Of a stretch of 30,900 nucleotides of DNA, positions 8,554-17,710 are shown in pieces. The stretch covers positions 1 to 30,900 of the forward strand of contig DFHU01000056.1 of the NCBI GenBank assembly GCA_002373045.1, read 5' to 3'. The stretch is from Pseudoselenomonas ruminantium. Its GTDB lineage: Bacteria; Bacillota; Negativicutes; Selenomonadales; Selenomonadaceae. The notes beneath the pieces were generated by a model, which did no database searches, was not told where the DNA came from, and was given only the letters and a program-made list of their open reading frames with translations. The translations under genes were made by a program, and so were the position numbers. Position 1 is the stretch's first letter; the number at the start of each line of letters is the position of its first letter.

Positions 8554-9103
8554 TTTCTCTGCCCCCTTCCTTGGCGGCCAGTTCCTGTTTCATGGCCCGT
8601 ATCTTGTCCCGCAGCTGCGCAGCCTTTTCGTATTCTTCCTGTTCCACGCAGACCTTTAACTGCTGCTGCAACAGGCTGATATTCTGCTTTAGTTCCAAGG
8701 TACCGCCGCTGCGATGCGGAATTTTGCCCCGATGCACGCTCGAACCATGAATTCTGCGCAAAATCGGCTCCAACTGCTGACGGAACGTCGCATAGCAAGC
8801 AGCACAGCCGATTTTACCCGTCTGGCTGAAATCCTGATAGCTCATACCACAACGCGGGCAGACCAATTCGCCTGCCGCATTCGTGCCCCTGTTTTCTTCT
8901 GCCGGAGCGTTGTTGGCACTATTGAAGATGCCCCGTAAAAAATCATCCACGGATACATGACGCTTATCCTGCTGCGGTACACCGGCAAATTCACTGTAAC
9001 CTGCCGCACAGGACTCACATAAATTCTTTTCCACCCGGCCGTCAGGGCCAATCTGGGTAATATGGACTACCGCTTCATGGCGGCCGCAATCATCACATAA
9101 CAT
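8546..9103 (-). CDS. mcsA: McsA, zinc-finger activator of McsB
   Basis: Partner and activator of the McsB arginine kinase. Four CxxC pairs are visible: C3/C6, C29/C32, C82/C85 and C100/C103, as expected for two zinc sites. A C-terminal UVR motif occupies about 143-176 (EQEEYEKAAQLRDKI). Length 185 residues, normal for the family. It sits 17 bases after ctsR and overlaps mcsB by 8 bases. Confidence 0.93.
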   Translation of the reverse strand: MLCDDCGRHEAVVHITQIGPDGRVEKNLCESCAAGYSEFAGVPQQDKRHVSVDDFLRGIFNSANNAPAEENRGTNAAGELVCPRCGMSYQDFSQTGKIGCAACYATFRQQLEPILRRIHGSSVHRGKIPHRSGGTLELKQNISLLQQQLKVCVEQEEYEKAAQLRDKIRAMKQELAAKEGGRENA

Positions 9104-9120
9104 ACTTAGTCCCTCTTTCC

Positions 9121-9573
9121 TTACGAGAAGTTTTCCAAGGTCAGCAGCATGGTCTTGAGCATCCGCACTCGTTCTTTGTCCGTAATGCTCTCCGACTGGA
9201 AGATGGACACGACAAACTGCATCATCAAGGACGCTTCCCGTCCCGTTATCATCTCATGCTGCAGGAGATATTTAATCATGGACTGCACCACCGGCAATTC
9301 CGTATCCGTTTTAATCGCCGCGAGCATGTCTTCGTAGACCATGTTCTTTACCGGCACCTGCACAATGCGGATAAAGCCGCCCAAGCCGCGCCGCGATTCC
9401 ACCACAAACCCCTTATCCTGGGTAAAGCGGGTGGACAGCACATAACTAATCTGGGACGGCGCACAGGAAATCTCATCGGCGATATCCGTACGCCTAAGCT
9501 CCACCTTGCCGTCCTGCTGCGTCGCCAGCTGCCGCAGAATATAGGCTTCAATCAAATCGGCAATATTGCTCAC
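9121..9573 (-). CDS. ctsR: Transcriptional repressor CtsR
   Basis: Repressor of class III heat-shock genes. The N-terminal winged helix is visible (RRTDIADEISCAPSQISYVL, then TRFTQDKGFVVESRRGLGGF with the GLGGFI wing typical of CtsR), followed by the C-terminal dimerisation domain. An upstream in-frame GTG at 9582 would start 3 codons earlier, but its GAGG ribosome site would abut it. The GTG at 9573 has GAGG 9 bases upstream and gives MSNIADLIEAYI, matching the usual N-terminus (150 residues). First gene of ctsR-mcsA-mcsB-clpC, under the promoter at 9623-9651 and probably self-repressed through the boxes there. Confidence 0.94.
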   Translation of the reverse strand: MSNIADLIEAYILRQLATQQDGKVELRRTDIADEISCAPSQISYVLSTRFTQDKGFVVESRRGLGGFIRIVQVPVKNMVYEDMLAAIKTDTELPVVQSMIKYLLQHEMITGREASLMMQFVVSIFQSESITDKERVRMLKTMLLTLENFS

Positions 9574-9600
9574 TTTTCTCACCCTCTATGTAAATAACAA

Positions 9601-9651
9601 TTGACCATTTGACTTTTACTTTATTATATTTGTTTTTTTGACTTTTGGCAA
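9601..9651 (-). promoter_or_regulatory. ctsR operon promoter with CtsR-like boxes
   Basis: On the minus strand, TTGCCA (9646-9651), exactly 17 bases, then TATAAT (9623-9628). AGTCAAA lies inside the spacer, and AGTCAAATGGTCAA lies just after the -10 (9601-9616 region). These resemble CtsR half-sites (GGTCAAA), though their spacing is 8 bases rather than the usual 10. Confidence 0.65.
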
Positions 9652-9688
9652 GAAAAAACTGACCTGTCAAATTGACAAGTCAGTTTAT
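9651..9688 (-). terminator. znuA terminator built from a double palindrome repeat (copy B)
   Basis: AACTGACTTGTCAA pairs with TTGACAGGTCAGTT (one mismatch) at 9656-9686, and TTTTTT follows on the minus strand. The stem consists of two YTGACNNGTCAR half-units like the repeats at 290-319 and 19142-19168. It lies directly upstream of the ctsR -35 box. Confidence 0.7.
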
Positions 9689-9702
9689 ATATGTATTCAC
9701 AA

Positions 9703-10596
9703 TCACTGCAATGCTTCCTTGAGCACCGCCATATTTTTCTTCATGGTGTCAATATAAGCATTGATTGCCCCTTCGTTTGCTTCGCCCGTTACCACCGGGT
9801 CAAGCTGATAAATCTTTGCGCCGGTTTCGCGGGCGATGGTTTCGGCAGCTGCCGGTGAATACTGCGGCTCGGTAAACAGCACCTTCGTGTCCAGTTCCCT
9901 TACCTGCTTAATCGTATCCTCAAGTTCCTGCGGTGTCGGTTCTGTGCCCGGCTCGCGCTCGATTACACTGACGATATTGAGTTTGAACTCCTTGGCTAAA
10001 TAGGGAAAAGCCTCATGGAAGGTCACGATATCCTTGTGCGGAAGATTGTCCAGTTCACTGTGCATTTCCTCTTTAAGTTTTTCGAGTTTCATGCAGTAAT
10101 CCAAAGCGTTCTTACGATAAGCATCTTTATGCTCCGGGTCAGCTTCGCAAAGCCCTGCGGTAATCGCCTTGACCTGCGCGATAGCATAAGTCACCGACAG
10201 CCATACATGCGGGTTTTCCTCATCGCCGTCCTTGAGCAGATTGATATCCTTGTAATTGGACGCCTCAACGGTCTTCATTTTGGGATTCTGCTTGGCAGCT
10301 TTTTCCAAAAAACTTTCCATGCCGGCACCATTGACGACAAATACATCGGCACTTTCCAAGGTCTTCATATCCTCAGTCGTCAGCTGATAATCATGCAGAC
10401 AGCCGGTCTGCGGCTTGGTCATATTGACCACCTTGACGCCTTCCACCCCTTTGGTGATGTTCAACACATCAATGTACATGGGATAAAAAGACGTGACGAT
10501 AGTAAATTCCCTCTTCTCCTGACTCATCTGACCGCCACAACCTATGGCGAAAATACATACCAGTACAACCGACAATATACTCATTAACTTTTTCAA
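9703..10596 (-). CDS. znuA: Zinc/manganese ABC transporter substrate-binding lipoprotein (ZnuA-like)
   Basis: Cluster A-I metal-binding protein, expected on the outer face of the cytoplasmic membrane. From the chosen start it begins MKKLMSILSVVLVCIFAIGC, a textbook lipoprotein signal with the lipobox cysteine. Metal-ligand candidates are the histidines in GCLHDYQLT, ENPHVWLS and TFHEAFPY, and a late acidic residue. There is no His-rich loop between them, so zinc versus manganese is uncertain. A TTG at 10605 is in frame but abuts AGGAG; TTG at 10596 has AGGAG 9 bases upstream and is preferred. No permease or ATPase gene is adjacent, so it must work with subunits encoded elsewhere. Own promoter and terminator. 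Confidence 0.88.
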   Translation of the reverse strand: MKKLMSILSVVLVCIFAIGCGGQMSQEKREFTIVTSFYPMYIDVLNITKGVEGVKVVNMTKPQTGCLHDYQLTTEDMKTLESADVFVVNGAGMESFLEKAAKQNPKMKTVEASNYKDINLLKDGDEENPHVWLSVTYAIAQVKAITAGLCEADPEHKDAYRKNALDYCMKLEKLKEEMHSELDNLPHKDIVTFHEAFPYLAKEFKLNIVSVIEREPGTEPTPQELEDTIKQVRELDTKVLFTEPQYSPAAAETIARETGAKIYQLDPVVTGEANEGAINAYIDTMKKNMAVLKEALQ

Positions 10597-10648
10597 GCAA
10601 GACAACTCCTTTCCTGTGATAGCAACATATAATTAGGAAACAAATCAC

Positions 10649-10700
10649 ATTCTACAAGTGTCCAGCTGACTTGTCAAGCTAATTGATTTATATTATCAAT
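10649..10700 (-). promoter_or_regulatory. znuA promoter with two overlapping palindromes
   Basis: TTGACA (10672-10677), 17 bases, TAGAAT (10649-10654) on the minus strand. The -35 lies within the palindrome AGCTGACTTGTCAAGCT (10664-10680). Immediately upstream is the inverted repeat ATTGAT-N7-ATCAAT (10682-10700). Either could bind a metal-responsive repressor of the Zur/Fur type; this is inference. Confidence 0.55.
10687..10700. repeat. 14-bp direct repeat flanking the cas operon (left copy)
   Basis: TTTATATTATCAAT, 7 bases past the cas6e stop. An identical 14-mer lies at 17711-17724, just upstream of cas3. The matches end at both sides, so the shared length is exactly 14. Confidence 0.5.
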
Positions 10701-10707
10701 CATTCAT

Positions 10708-11319
10708 TTATACATTCGTCAAAATCAGCATCCCTTGTCCATATGCTTTTCCCGGCCCAATCCCTTCTCGCCAGCATTTCTTGAACATCTCTGCATGATT
10801 TACCTGCAAAACTCCTTGAAATACAACTCCTTTATAACAAATATTGTCTCCCCCTTTTTGTGCATGTTTCCCTCTGGTCATACATTCCCGGTCTTGCTGA
10901 ACCTGCAATATCGAAAATCCATTTTGTTCGCCCTTACGCTGAAGCCACTCCACCTGCTCCTCAAGCGAATACAGGAATCTGCGCTGACTGTTTTTCTTCC
11001 CCTCTTGAGCTACCTTCTTGCTAGGTACGGCCAGCAGATTAAACCTGTAACATTGTCCTTCATATATTCTCTGCTCAATATCTGTAAAATCACGACAGCC
11101 TATCAGCTGCATACCTGCTGGGATGTCTTCTTTGTCCGGTTCTTTAGCAGACCAAACATAAACATCCAAACGCTGCGGATTCAACCGATACAATACCCCA
11201 CTGCTTTGCCGGTCACTATCAAACATTCGTTGTATGCTTCTATGCATTATCTGGCAATCATGCAGACATTTTTTGGTATAAGGGCTCCTTATATCCAAAT
11301 GCAATTTACTCAGATACAC
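10708..11319 (-). CDS. cas6e: Type I-E CRISPR endoribonuclease Cas6e
   Basis: Processes the pre-crRNA at the base of each repeat hairpin and stays bound to the 3' end of the crRNA in Cascade. The N-terminus MYLSKLHLDIRSP matches the first ferredoxin-fold strand of E. coli Cas6e (MYLSKV). H20 and H26 are candidates for the catalytic histidine. The glycine-rich C-terminal loop GIGPGKAYGQGML matches the family signature. 203 residues, full length. The start is GTG at 11319 with AGGAGG 9 bases upstream, overlapping cas5e by 14 bases. It is the last gene of the cas operon; cas1 and cas2, which usually follow, are absent. Confidence 0.93.
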   Translation of the reverse strand: MYLSKLHLDIRSPYTKKCLHDCQIMHRSIQRMFDSDRQSSGVLYRLNPQRLDVYVWSAKEPDKEDIPAGMQLIGCRDFTDIEQRIYEGQCYRFNLLAVPSKKVAQEGKKNSQRRFLYSLEEQVEWLQRKGEQNGFSILQVQQDRECMTRGKHAQKGGDNICYKGVVFQGVLQVNHAEMFKKCWREGIGPGKAYGQGMLILTNV

Positions 11320-11980
11320 CCTTCACGCCCTCCTTCCTTATTATTTTCCTCGTTACACTGCGACTGCGAAAAACACGATTTCCTATACTAATGTCACGCC
11401 GTTCTATAGTCGTATCTCCATGAACAGCCTCTGTCTCTATTATCATTTGTCCGCTTTCCGGGCTAGGTATTTCCTGTATCGCCTGCTCCAATGATTTATA
11501 TTGGTTACTCAAGCCATCATATACTGGTCGCGAGGGAACACAGCTTTTTCTTCCTAAATATATCGGCCACTTAGGCTTATTCAAAGCCTCAACCAAACAA
11601 TGCAACAACTCATCATCACCAGTAATGGCTATGGTAAAATACGCATCCTGCAAATAAGTACGATGTGACAACAACGTACTGTACTCACCAATATTTCCAC
11701 GCAGTTTGCCTTGAGCATCAAGCAAATACTGTGAGCGAATGGTATGAAAATCTACCATAGGAATTCCTGCACGGTCTGCTCTTATCGCAATTTTCAAGCG
11801 TCTATGCAAATCAATCAGTCTGGTATCTTCCCTCGGTATCCCTAATGCACAGCCCAGCAAGCCAATGACACCAGATTTTGTCGGTAGTGATGCTGAATCC
11901 CTGTATCCCCACTTGCTATGCTCTCCCCAACTTTGAAGCACTCCTTCCAACCGCAATATCAAAATGGGTATGGATGACAT
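11306..11980 (-). CDS. cas5e: Type I-E Cascade subunit Cas5e
   Basis: Caps the 5' handle of the crRNA in Cascade. The N-terminal LRLEGVLQSWGEHSKWGYRD segment followed by SLPTKSGVIGLLGCALGIPR is the typical Cas5e start, and the YLGRKSCVPSRPV motif near residue 145 is also family-specific. 224 residues, normal length. It begins 13 bases after cas7e and overlaps cas6e, so it belongs to one operon. Confidence 0.95.
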   Translation of the reverse strand: MSSIPILILRLEGVLQSWGEHSKWGYRDSASLPTKSGVIGLLGCALGIPREDTRLIDLHRRLKIAIRADRAGIPMVDFHTIRSQYLLDAQGKLRGNIGEYSTLLSHRTYLQDAYFTIAITGDDELLHCLVEALNKPKWPIYLGRKSCVPSRPVYDGLSNQYKSLEQAIQEIPSPESGQMIIETEAVHGDTTIERRDISIGNRVFRSRSVTRKIIRKEGVKGVSE

Positions 11981-11993
11981 TTCAATCCCCCCC

Positions 11994-13127
11994 TTACGGT
12001 TTCAATGTATCGACTACAAACTGAATCAAGCTGTCATAATCATCCGCATTCTTTATACCTGCATCATCAGCAAAAGAATATTTACCGCCCTCACTGAACC
12101 AAACGCGCTCTACTTTTTCTAACGAAGGAAAATCATGCTCGGTCTGCAATACTTTTTCCTGCAATAATTCGATACTGTTTTGAATCAAATCTTTATCTTT
12201 GAGAGCTCTTACCGGTTTAGCATATGCATTAGCATAGCTTACAGGAACAGGGAACTCCTTGCACTCTACCAACACCGCTGATGGAAGTATATTCCCTGCA
12301 AAACTATTCTGCTTGCCGGTGGGATTGCTATAAGCCATCGTATGCAACAAAGCTGGAACAGCACTCCTTACTAATTCCTCTGGATTTTCTGCATACTGAA
12401 GATTCTCTAACAACTTATCTACATCCAATGATGCATAGATATAATAGCAATTTGAATTAAAGTCCACATCGCCAATCATCCCTGACCCCAGGTCTTCATT
12501 CATCTTTATCATGTCATCCATTGCAGTAAAGTAATCCACTTCCATAATCACTCTGTTTGTAGAAAAAGCATGCGCTACCTGCATAGAAGCTTCCACATCC
12601 GCAAATGCCGGAGATGTAACCATGCGTCCAAACAAGGCAATATCTAAGGATATCGGCCTTGCTTCTGCCCCTTTAACTAATTTTTCTATATCAGTAGCCT
12701 TAATCTTCTCTAGTTTCTTCACATCACTGCATTCTTCAACCTGCTTCTTCATAACCTCAACAATCGCTTTTATGTCATCAGGAGAATAAATAACAATCTG
12801 ATTGGTAATCCCCAAATCATTTTCCTTGCCGTTCTTATTAGCAAATCCTGTGAGTTTCTTCAACACTATTGGCAAATATTCCTCTGCCACACCATCCTTC
12901 CTTAATTCTTCTACCACCAGCTGTGGCATCTTACGTGTTCTTATACCAAGGTGTCCAGCCATTTCCTTTTGAAATAACGGTGAAACACGCCAGCTTCTTT
13001 TTAAGCATTGACTGGATATACGCCCACGCTGTACACCTCCAAATATACAACTCTTCGGAGCGCCCATATCATCACGATTCAAATTTGTAGCAGGATAATT
13101 TTTAAGCATATGAATTTCAATCAGCAT
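11994..13127 (-). CDS. cas7e: Type I-E Cascade backbone subunit Cas7e
   Basis: Forms the helical backbone that holds the crRNA spacer. The N-terminal HMLKNYPATNLNRDDMGAPK and GGVQRGRISSQCLKRSWR segments are diagnostic of Cas7e (CasC/Cse4). I chose ATG at 13127, which has AGGAG 9 bases upstream. An in-frame GTG at 13145 would place the ribosome site inside the coding sequence. This gives 377 residues. It overlaps the cse2 stop by 11 bases. Confidence 0.95.
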   Translation of the reverse strand: MLIEIHMLKNYPATNLNRDDMGAPKSCIFGGVQRGRISSQCLKRSWRVSPLFQKEMAGHLGIRTRKMPQLVVEELRKDGVAEEYLPIVLKKLTGFANKNGKENDLGITNQIVIYSPDDIKAIVEVMKKQVEECSDVKKLEKIKATDIEKLVKGAEARPISLDIALFGRMVTSPAFADVEASMQVAHAFSTNRVIMEVDYFTAMDDMIKMNEDLGSGMIGDVDFNSNCYYIYASLDVDKLLENLQYAENPEELVRSAVPALLHTMAYSNPTGKQNSFAGNILPSAVLVECKEFPVPVSYANAYAKPVRALKDKDLIQNSIELLQEKVLQTEHDFPSLEKVERVWFSEGGKYSFADDAGIKNADDYDSLIQFVVDTLKP

Positions 13128-13656
13128 TATGATTCTCTCCTTCACTCTCTATATCGTGGTTATTTTGATAAAATTCCTTAACCCAGCGTCTTTGCACAAA
13201 TCGCTTTTCATGCTCCCAATACAAAAGGTCATACATCAACTGAGCTGCATCAATAATTACACCTTTGCTTTTAACGAATTTAATCATCCGGTATAGTTTT
13301 GTTAAAAAATATCCATCTTCGTCTATAGGTAAATCGAGAATTGCTTTAAGTTTTTTTCCAAAATTTTCCTTAGTTTCTGCTGTAAAAGCCTTATTTGCAG
13401 CTTGAATAAATGGCACACCTTTTTCCCATTCGCGGGCTTCCCACAAACACATAATACAAATCGTCTCAAACGCAGGCTCCTCAAGATATACCGGTAATGA
13501 AGGCAACTTATAAAATTCAGCTAATGCTCCACCGTTTGCCACAGCTAATTTAGTCCCAGCAACTCGTCTCAATGCCGTTCTGGCACCTTTGTCATTAGCC
13601 AGCGTCTTTTGAGCCGCAGCAATCCAATCAGCAATTATCTGCTCTTTCTCATTCAT
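13117..13656 (-). CDS. cse2: Type I-E Cascade small subunit Cse2 (CasB)
   Basis: Alpha-helical subunit that bridges Cascade and stabilises the displaced DNA strand. The family signature is visible near residues 25-40 (GARTALRRVAGTK, with the LRR element) and in the C-terminal basic helix (EKRFVQRRWVKEFY). 179 residues, typical. It starts 1 base after the cse1 stop and overlaps cas7e by 11 bases. Confidence 0.92.
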   Translation of the reverse strand: MNEKEQIIADWIAAAQKTLANDKGARTALRRVAGTKLAVANGGALAEFYKLPSLPVYLEEPAFETICIMCLWEAREWEKGVPFIQAANKAFTAETKENFGKKLKAILDLPIDEDGYFLTKLYRMIKFVKSKGVIIDAAQLMYDLLYWEHEKRFVQRRWVKEFYQNNHDIESEGENHNAD

Positions 13657-13657
13657 T

Positions 13658-15124
13658 TCACCGATCCTCCCCTAGAATCTTTTTTATGCTGTTAAAAAAG
13701 AACTTCTTTTCCTGCTGGGCACGTATCAAATCTGCTGCTTGAAAACAATAGCGCATTTCAAATTCCTGTACAATATTTAATGCAGTTTCTTGCAGAAAAC
13801 TTCTCCATTCAGCCAATAACTTATTCTCTTTCTCCAGATTATCACATGCCGCTAAATCCTGAAGCACCTTATAAAAATTATTCTCGCACCCCATATAATA
13901 CTGATGAAGATATTGGCTTACATCCCCATTGCCACGTTTGCTCTTATCAGGAGAAATCACCTTGTTCAGAGTCTTTGCTAATACATAACCGACTTTTTCA
14001 GCCATGTCAATATAAGTCACTGCATATGCACGGCGCTTTTCATCCCCCAGTATACGAGCATCCAGTCTAAGCAGGCCGCCTTGAGTATCTAAATAGGCAG
14101 CATTACTAGTCACCACACCAAATATTTGCACGGGCATACTGGAATATCCGCATTCCCTCCGTATTTTATAGAAATCATCAACTACCTTGGGTACGCTGCC
14201 ACTATCATAATACTCACTGATAGACTTTATATTTCGCCATGGTTCTTTATCCATTGATGGTTTAATTGAGAAAAACGTGTTATCTTTTCCCGGTCTATAG
14301 GCCACATGCGGATCATTCCAAGCAGCAAATCCTGTAAAATGCAATCCTGGCTGATAGTATACCTGCTGAACCAATCCATCCTGCTCTATCAATCTGATGC
14401 GCCGACTAGGAAAGAACATCCCATATAACTGAGTAGTTTTCGTTACTTTCTGCTTGGGGACAATCTCCAAATAGCTTTCCCATAAAGGTAATCCAGCAAT
14501 CTTCTCGTCTTCATCCACCTCTGACATTGCCAATACCAATGTCTCAAACAAGGTATTTCCCTGCGGCAGGAAAAATAATGGCGGAACACCATTAACATTA
14601 GATGGATAATCTCCTGTCATATGCATACAAAAAATCTGTGACATCAATATACCTCGAAAGGCCTCTGCTGGGGTCAGCTTTACCGTATTTTCCAAGTTAT
14701 GGTCAAAATGTATCGCATTATGCCCACTGGCTCTTGTGCTGTCAAGGACTGCAACGTATTTTATCTTTTTCTCTGTGTCCAGACTCTCATCAGGTACAGC
14801 CTGCATAAATGGCCGCTTTACATCGAAAATATCAAAGCTTATACCTTTATTTTCACATCTGCCTATATATGCCTTGATTTTTTCCATGTCAAAGCAGCCT
14901 GCAGACAGAAGTTCATTTTTATCCTCCCATGTCTCAGGCCGAAATACCGTCATAAGAAACGTAGCTAAGAATCTATACAGGCTGTATGTTTCCATGGGTG
15001 TATCGCCATCTATATCTTGAAAACAGTGTGCATCCTGAAATAATTCCAACAAGCCTACCATCTTCTCTTCGCCCTTGACAGTACGCACAGGAATCCATGC
15101 TTCCGTTCGCACGTCAAACTTCAT
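13658..15124 (-). CDS. cse1: Type I-E Cascade large subunit Cse1 (CasA/Cas8e)
   Basis: PAM-recognising large subunit that recruits Cas3. 488 residues, near the usual ~500. The start MKFDVRTEAWIPVRTVKGE is the typical Cse1 opening (FDLxxxPWIPV in E. coli). The middle segment LTPAEAFRGILMSQIFCMHM is also familiar. A C-terminal four-helix bundle is expected from about 370 on. The start is ATG at 15124 with a GGGGGG-rich ribosome site, 18 bases after cas3. Confidence 0.94.
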   Translation of the reverse strand: MKFDVRTEAWIPVRTVKGEEKMVGLLELFQDAHCFQDIDGDTPMETYSLYRFLATFLMTVFRPETWEDKNELLSAGCFDMEKIKAYIGRCENKGISFDIFDVKRPFMQAVPDESLDTEKKIKYVAVLDSTRASGHNAIHFDHNLENTVKLTPAEAFRGILMSQIFCMHMTGDYPSNVNGVPPLFFLPQGNTLFETLVLAMSEVDEDEKIAGLPLWESYLEIVPKQKVTKTTQLYGMFFPSRRIRLIEQDGLVQQVYYQPGLHFTGFAAWNDPHVAYRPGKDNTFFSIKPSMDKEPWRNIKSISEYYDSGSVPKVVDDFYKIRRECGYSSMPVQIFGVVTSNAAYLDTQGGLLRLDARILGDEKRRAYAVTYIDMAEKVGYVLAKTLNKVISPDKSKRGNGDVSQYLHQYYMGCENNFYKVLQDLAACDNLEKENKLLAEWRSFLQETALNIVQEFEMRYCFQAADLIRAQQEKKFFFNSIKKILGEDR

Positions 15125-15142
15125 AGCTAAATCCCCCCTTCA

Positions 15143-17695
15143 TCAAATAAGAAATCCCTTTTCCTTATTCATTTCCAATACATTTCCATCTGCAAATTGG
15201 CATATACCTTCATCGCCGGGGAATACCCATACACCTGTTAAAAGGCCCTCTCCTTTTATTGCACCATCTTTAGTCAAAAATGAGCGTATTTTCTTCTCCG
15301 GCACATTTACACTATAGCCCAAAACCTTTCTAGCTAAACATTTGGAAACGACTTTTGCTTCATAAACTTGCTGATACAACGACCGTGGAACAATCGCTAT
15401 CCCCACACTTCTTTCCCCTAATCTTGTTTTGGCTGGCAAAAAATCACAATCTTCATCAGCAAAGAACAAATCACCGGCTTTCGACATCCCATCTGACAGA
15501 CAAAACTTTTTAGCTGATGGATTAGGCAATTCCTGAATAACCGCCTGCCCCTCCATCAATTCATTATCCGTATTGTACTCAAGCCATTCTTCTAATTCTT
15601 CATCGTTTATTTCCTGACCGTTATACACCTTTTGAACCAACTTAGGAATATCATCCGGCAGGCAAATCATATCTTTTTCTTCCAGAAACCTCATTGTACG
15701 TTGCAATAAGAAACGTGGATAAACGGCTTCTGTAGAACCATACTTATCATCTTCGGGCAGTAAAACGGTTATACATGGCTCTTTGCACCCCAACGGACGA
15801 ACCGTATCATCATGCCGCCAAATTCGTCCCATACGCTGCAAAAGCAAGTCTATCGGGCAAATGTCCGATATCATCTCATCAAAGTCTAAATCCAGCGACT
15901 GTTCTACCACCTGCGTAGCAATAACAATCAATTTCTCTGGCCGCTTCGTTTTATCCTTCCCGAGCAACTGTAAACATTCCCTCTCAATCTCCTGCCTTCT
16001 ATCTGCACTAAAACGCGCATGAAAGAGTATTGTAGGTATAGCCGGCAAACGAGATTTAACTGCACCATATATCAGTTGCGCTTCTTTCACGGTATTAACC
16101 AGCGTACAAAGACAACCGCTTCCTAATGCTTCCAAGCGTTGAGCTAAATAATCAGCTATCTCGTCTGGTCTATTCAGAAGTGGTGCTCTACGCACATGCA
16201 CATTCATTTTTCTGCTCTTCTCATCCACAAAAAATTGTTGTGGCTTTTTATCAGCGAAAAGCAATGTCACAGCCGGATATACCTCCTCATCCAAGGAGTC
16301 ATCCTCATAACTGTAACATTCTGCATAGCGAACCTTCTTCTCATAAGGCAAAGTCGCCGATAACATAACAACAGGAATATGCATTACCTCACACCACTTT
16401 AACAGCTTTTCAATAATACTGCTCATGTAAGCATCATAAGCATGCAATTCATCAATTATTAACACTTTCTGTGCCAATCCTGCCAAGCGGAGCACTCCAT
16501 ACTTGGTTCGCATGGCACTCATCATTACCTGGTCTACAGTTCCTACTGCAAACGGAGCCAATAATCCCCGGCGTAATGGTGCTGTCCACAATTTTGCGTA
16601 CAAACTATCTTCTGTATTGTATAGAGATTCTTCTTCATCCATTAGCCACGCCATGCCATGCATCAATTTTGCCTGAATATCCTGCAATGAATCTAACATG
16701 GCATTCACTCGCCCATACATCTGATTGGAAGTAGCCGAAGTGGGTAAAGCAACGTAGAAACCTTCCTTCCCCCAACGCTGCGCTAGTCTCAAAGCTGCAT
16801 ACAATCCCGCTTCTGTCTTGCCACATCCCATAGGAGCTTCTACGATAACACCTAAAGGCATATCTTCTTCACACTGGAATATGTTTTCCACGATTTTTTG
16901 TAACGGACGCATACCTGACTGAGGAATTTTCCACCACAAATCTGTAAATTTCTTTATCTTCTTATCTACCGGCTTATGATGCATATGGTTCTTATTCAAA
17001 AATACCTGCATCCGTTCTCTAGTCTGTTTTTCTATGGTATCCCAATCATTGTGCCAATCTGTTTCTGCGAAATCTTTACCAGATGCTATCCAGTCTGCCA
17101 CAATCAGTATTCCCGTAAGCATCATACAGGCTGAATCCATATGCTTAGGCGCTATATCAGGCGGCTTAAACCAGCCGCGCATCTTTCCTTCAATTTCTAA
17201 CTGCAAATCCAGCCAAAAATCATCTGTTTCTACACTTACGCCCTTTTTCTTTCCTTGATGATGAAATCTGACTACCTCTGCCAGCCTGCTTCTAAATCTC
17301 ATATTGGAAAAAACAGCATCTTTTTTCCAAATATCGTTTAACCGTTCACTACCATACTGTTCATGCCTGAATCCCCTCAAATCAGGAACGACTATAATAT
17401 TATCAGTCAGTATTTTAGCGACTTTCATCGTATCTGCTTGAATCTGAAAATTTACATGGCATTTTCCAATATCATGTACAGCTCCAATATAACCTGCTAA
17501 GTCAGTAATCTCATCCAACGATGCGCCGAAATTTTCGCTCAATTCTTTCGCTAATGGATAAAATATTCCCTCACTAATCAGCATTTGAGCAATAATTCCA
17601 GTTTCCAGCAAATGCATCCACAACGGTTTATAAGGTTCACTTTTCGCCCATAAATGCTCTGCAATTTCACTTTTTAGTTTTTCTTGTCCTGACAA
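15143..17695 (-). CDS. cas3: CRISPR-associated helicase/nuclease Cas3 (HD domain at N-terminus)
   Basis: Unwinds and degrades target DNA after Cascade recruitment. The HD nuclease residues look intact: H28 (LWMHLLET), H74-D75 (GAVHDIGKCH) and the RFHHQG histidines. The helicase half has Walker A APMGCGKTEAG near residue 300, the DExH box IIDELHAYD near 425, SATLP, and motif VI QRMGRIWRHD. 850 residues, typical for I-E. The start is TTG at 17695 with GAAGGTG about 5 bases upstream; an ATG a few bases earlier is in another frame. First gene of the cas operon. Confidence 0.95.
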   Translation of the reverse strand: MSGQEKLKSEIAEHLWAKSEPYKPLWMHLLETGIIAQMLISEGIFYPLAKELSENFGASLDEITDLAGYIGAVHDIGKCHVNFQIQADTMKVAKILTDNIIVVPDLRGFRHEQYGSERLNDIWKKDAVFSNMRFRSRLAEVVRFHHQGKKKGVSVETDDFWLDLQLEIEGKMRGWFKPPDIAPKHMDSACMMLTGILIVADWIASGKDFAETDWHNDWDTIEKQTRERMQVFLNKNHMHHKPVDKKIKKFTDLWWKIPQSGMRPLQKIVENIFQCEEDMPLGVIVEAPMGCGKTEAGLYAALRLAQRWGKEGFYVALPTSATSNQMYGRVNAMLDSLQDIQAKLMHGMAWLMDEEESLYNTEDSLYAKLWTAPLRRGLLAPFAVGTVDQVMMSAMRTKYGVLRLAGLAQKVLIIDELHAYDAYMSSIIEKLLKWCEVMHIPVVMLSATLPYEKKVRYAECYSYEDDSLDEEVYPAVTLLFADKKPQQFFVDEKSRKMNVHVRRAPLLNRPDEIADYLAQRLEALGSGCLCTLVNTVKEAQLIYGAVKSRLPAIPTILFHARFSADRRQEIERECLQLLGKDKTKRPEKLIVIATQVVEQSLDLDFDEMISDICPIDLLLQRMGRIWRHDDTVRPLGCKEPCITVLLPEDDKYGSTEAVYPRFLLQRTMRFLEEKDMICLPDDIPKLVQKVYNGQEINDEELEEWLEYNTDNELMEGQAVIQELPNPSAKKFCLSDGMSKAGDLFFADEDCDFLPAKTRLGERSVGIAIVPRSLYQQVYEAKVVSKCLARKVLGYSVNVPEKKIRSFLTKDGAIKGEGLLTGVWVFPGDEGICQFADGNVLEMNKEKGFLI

Positions 17696-17710
17696 AACAT
17701 CACCTTCACT

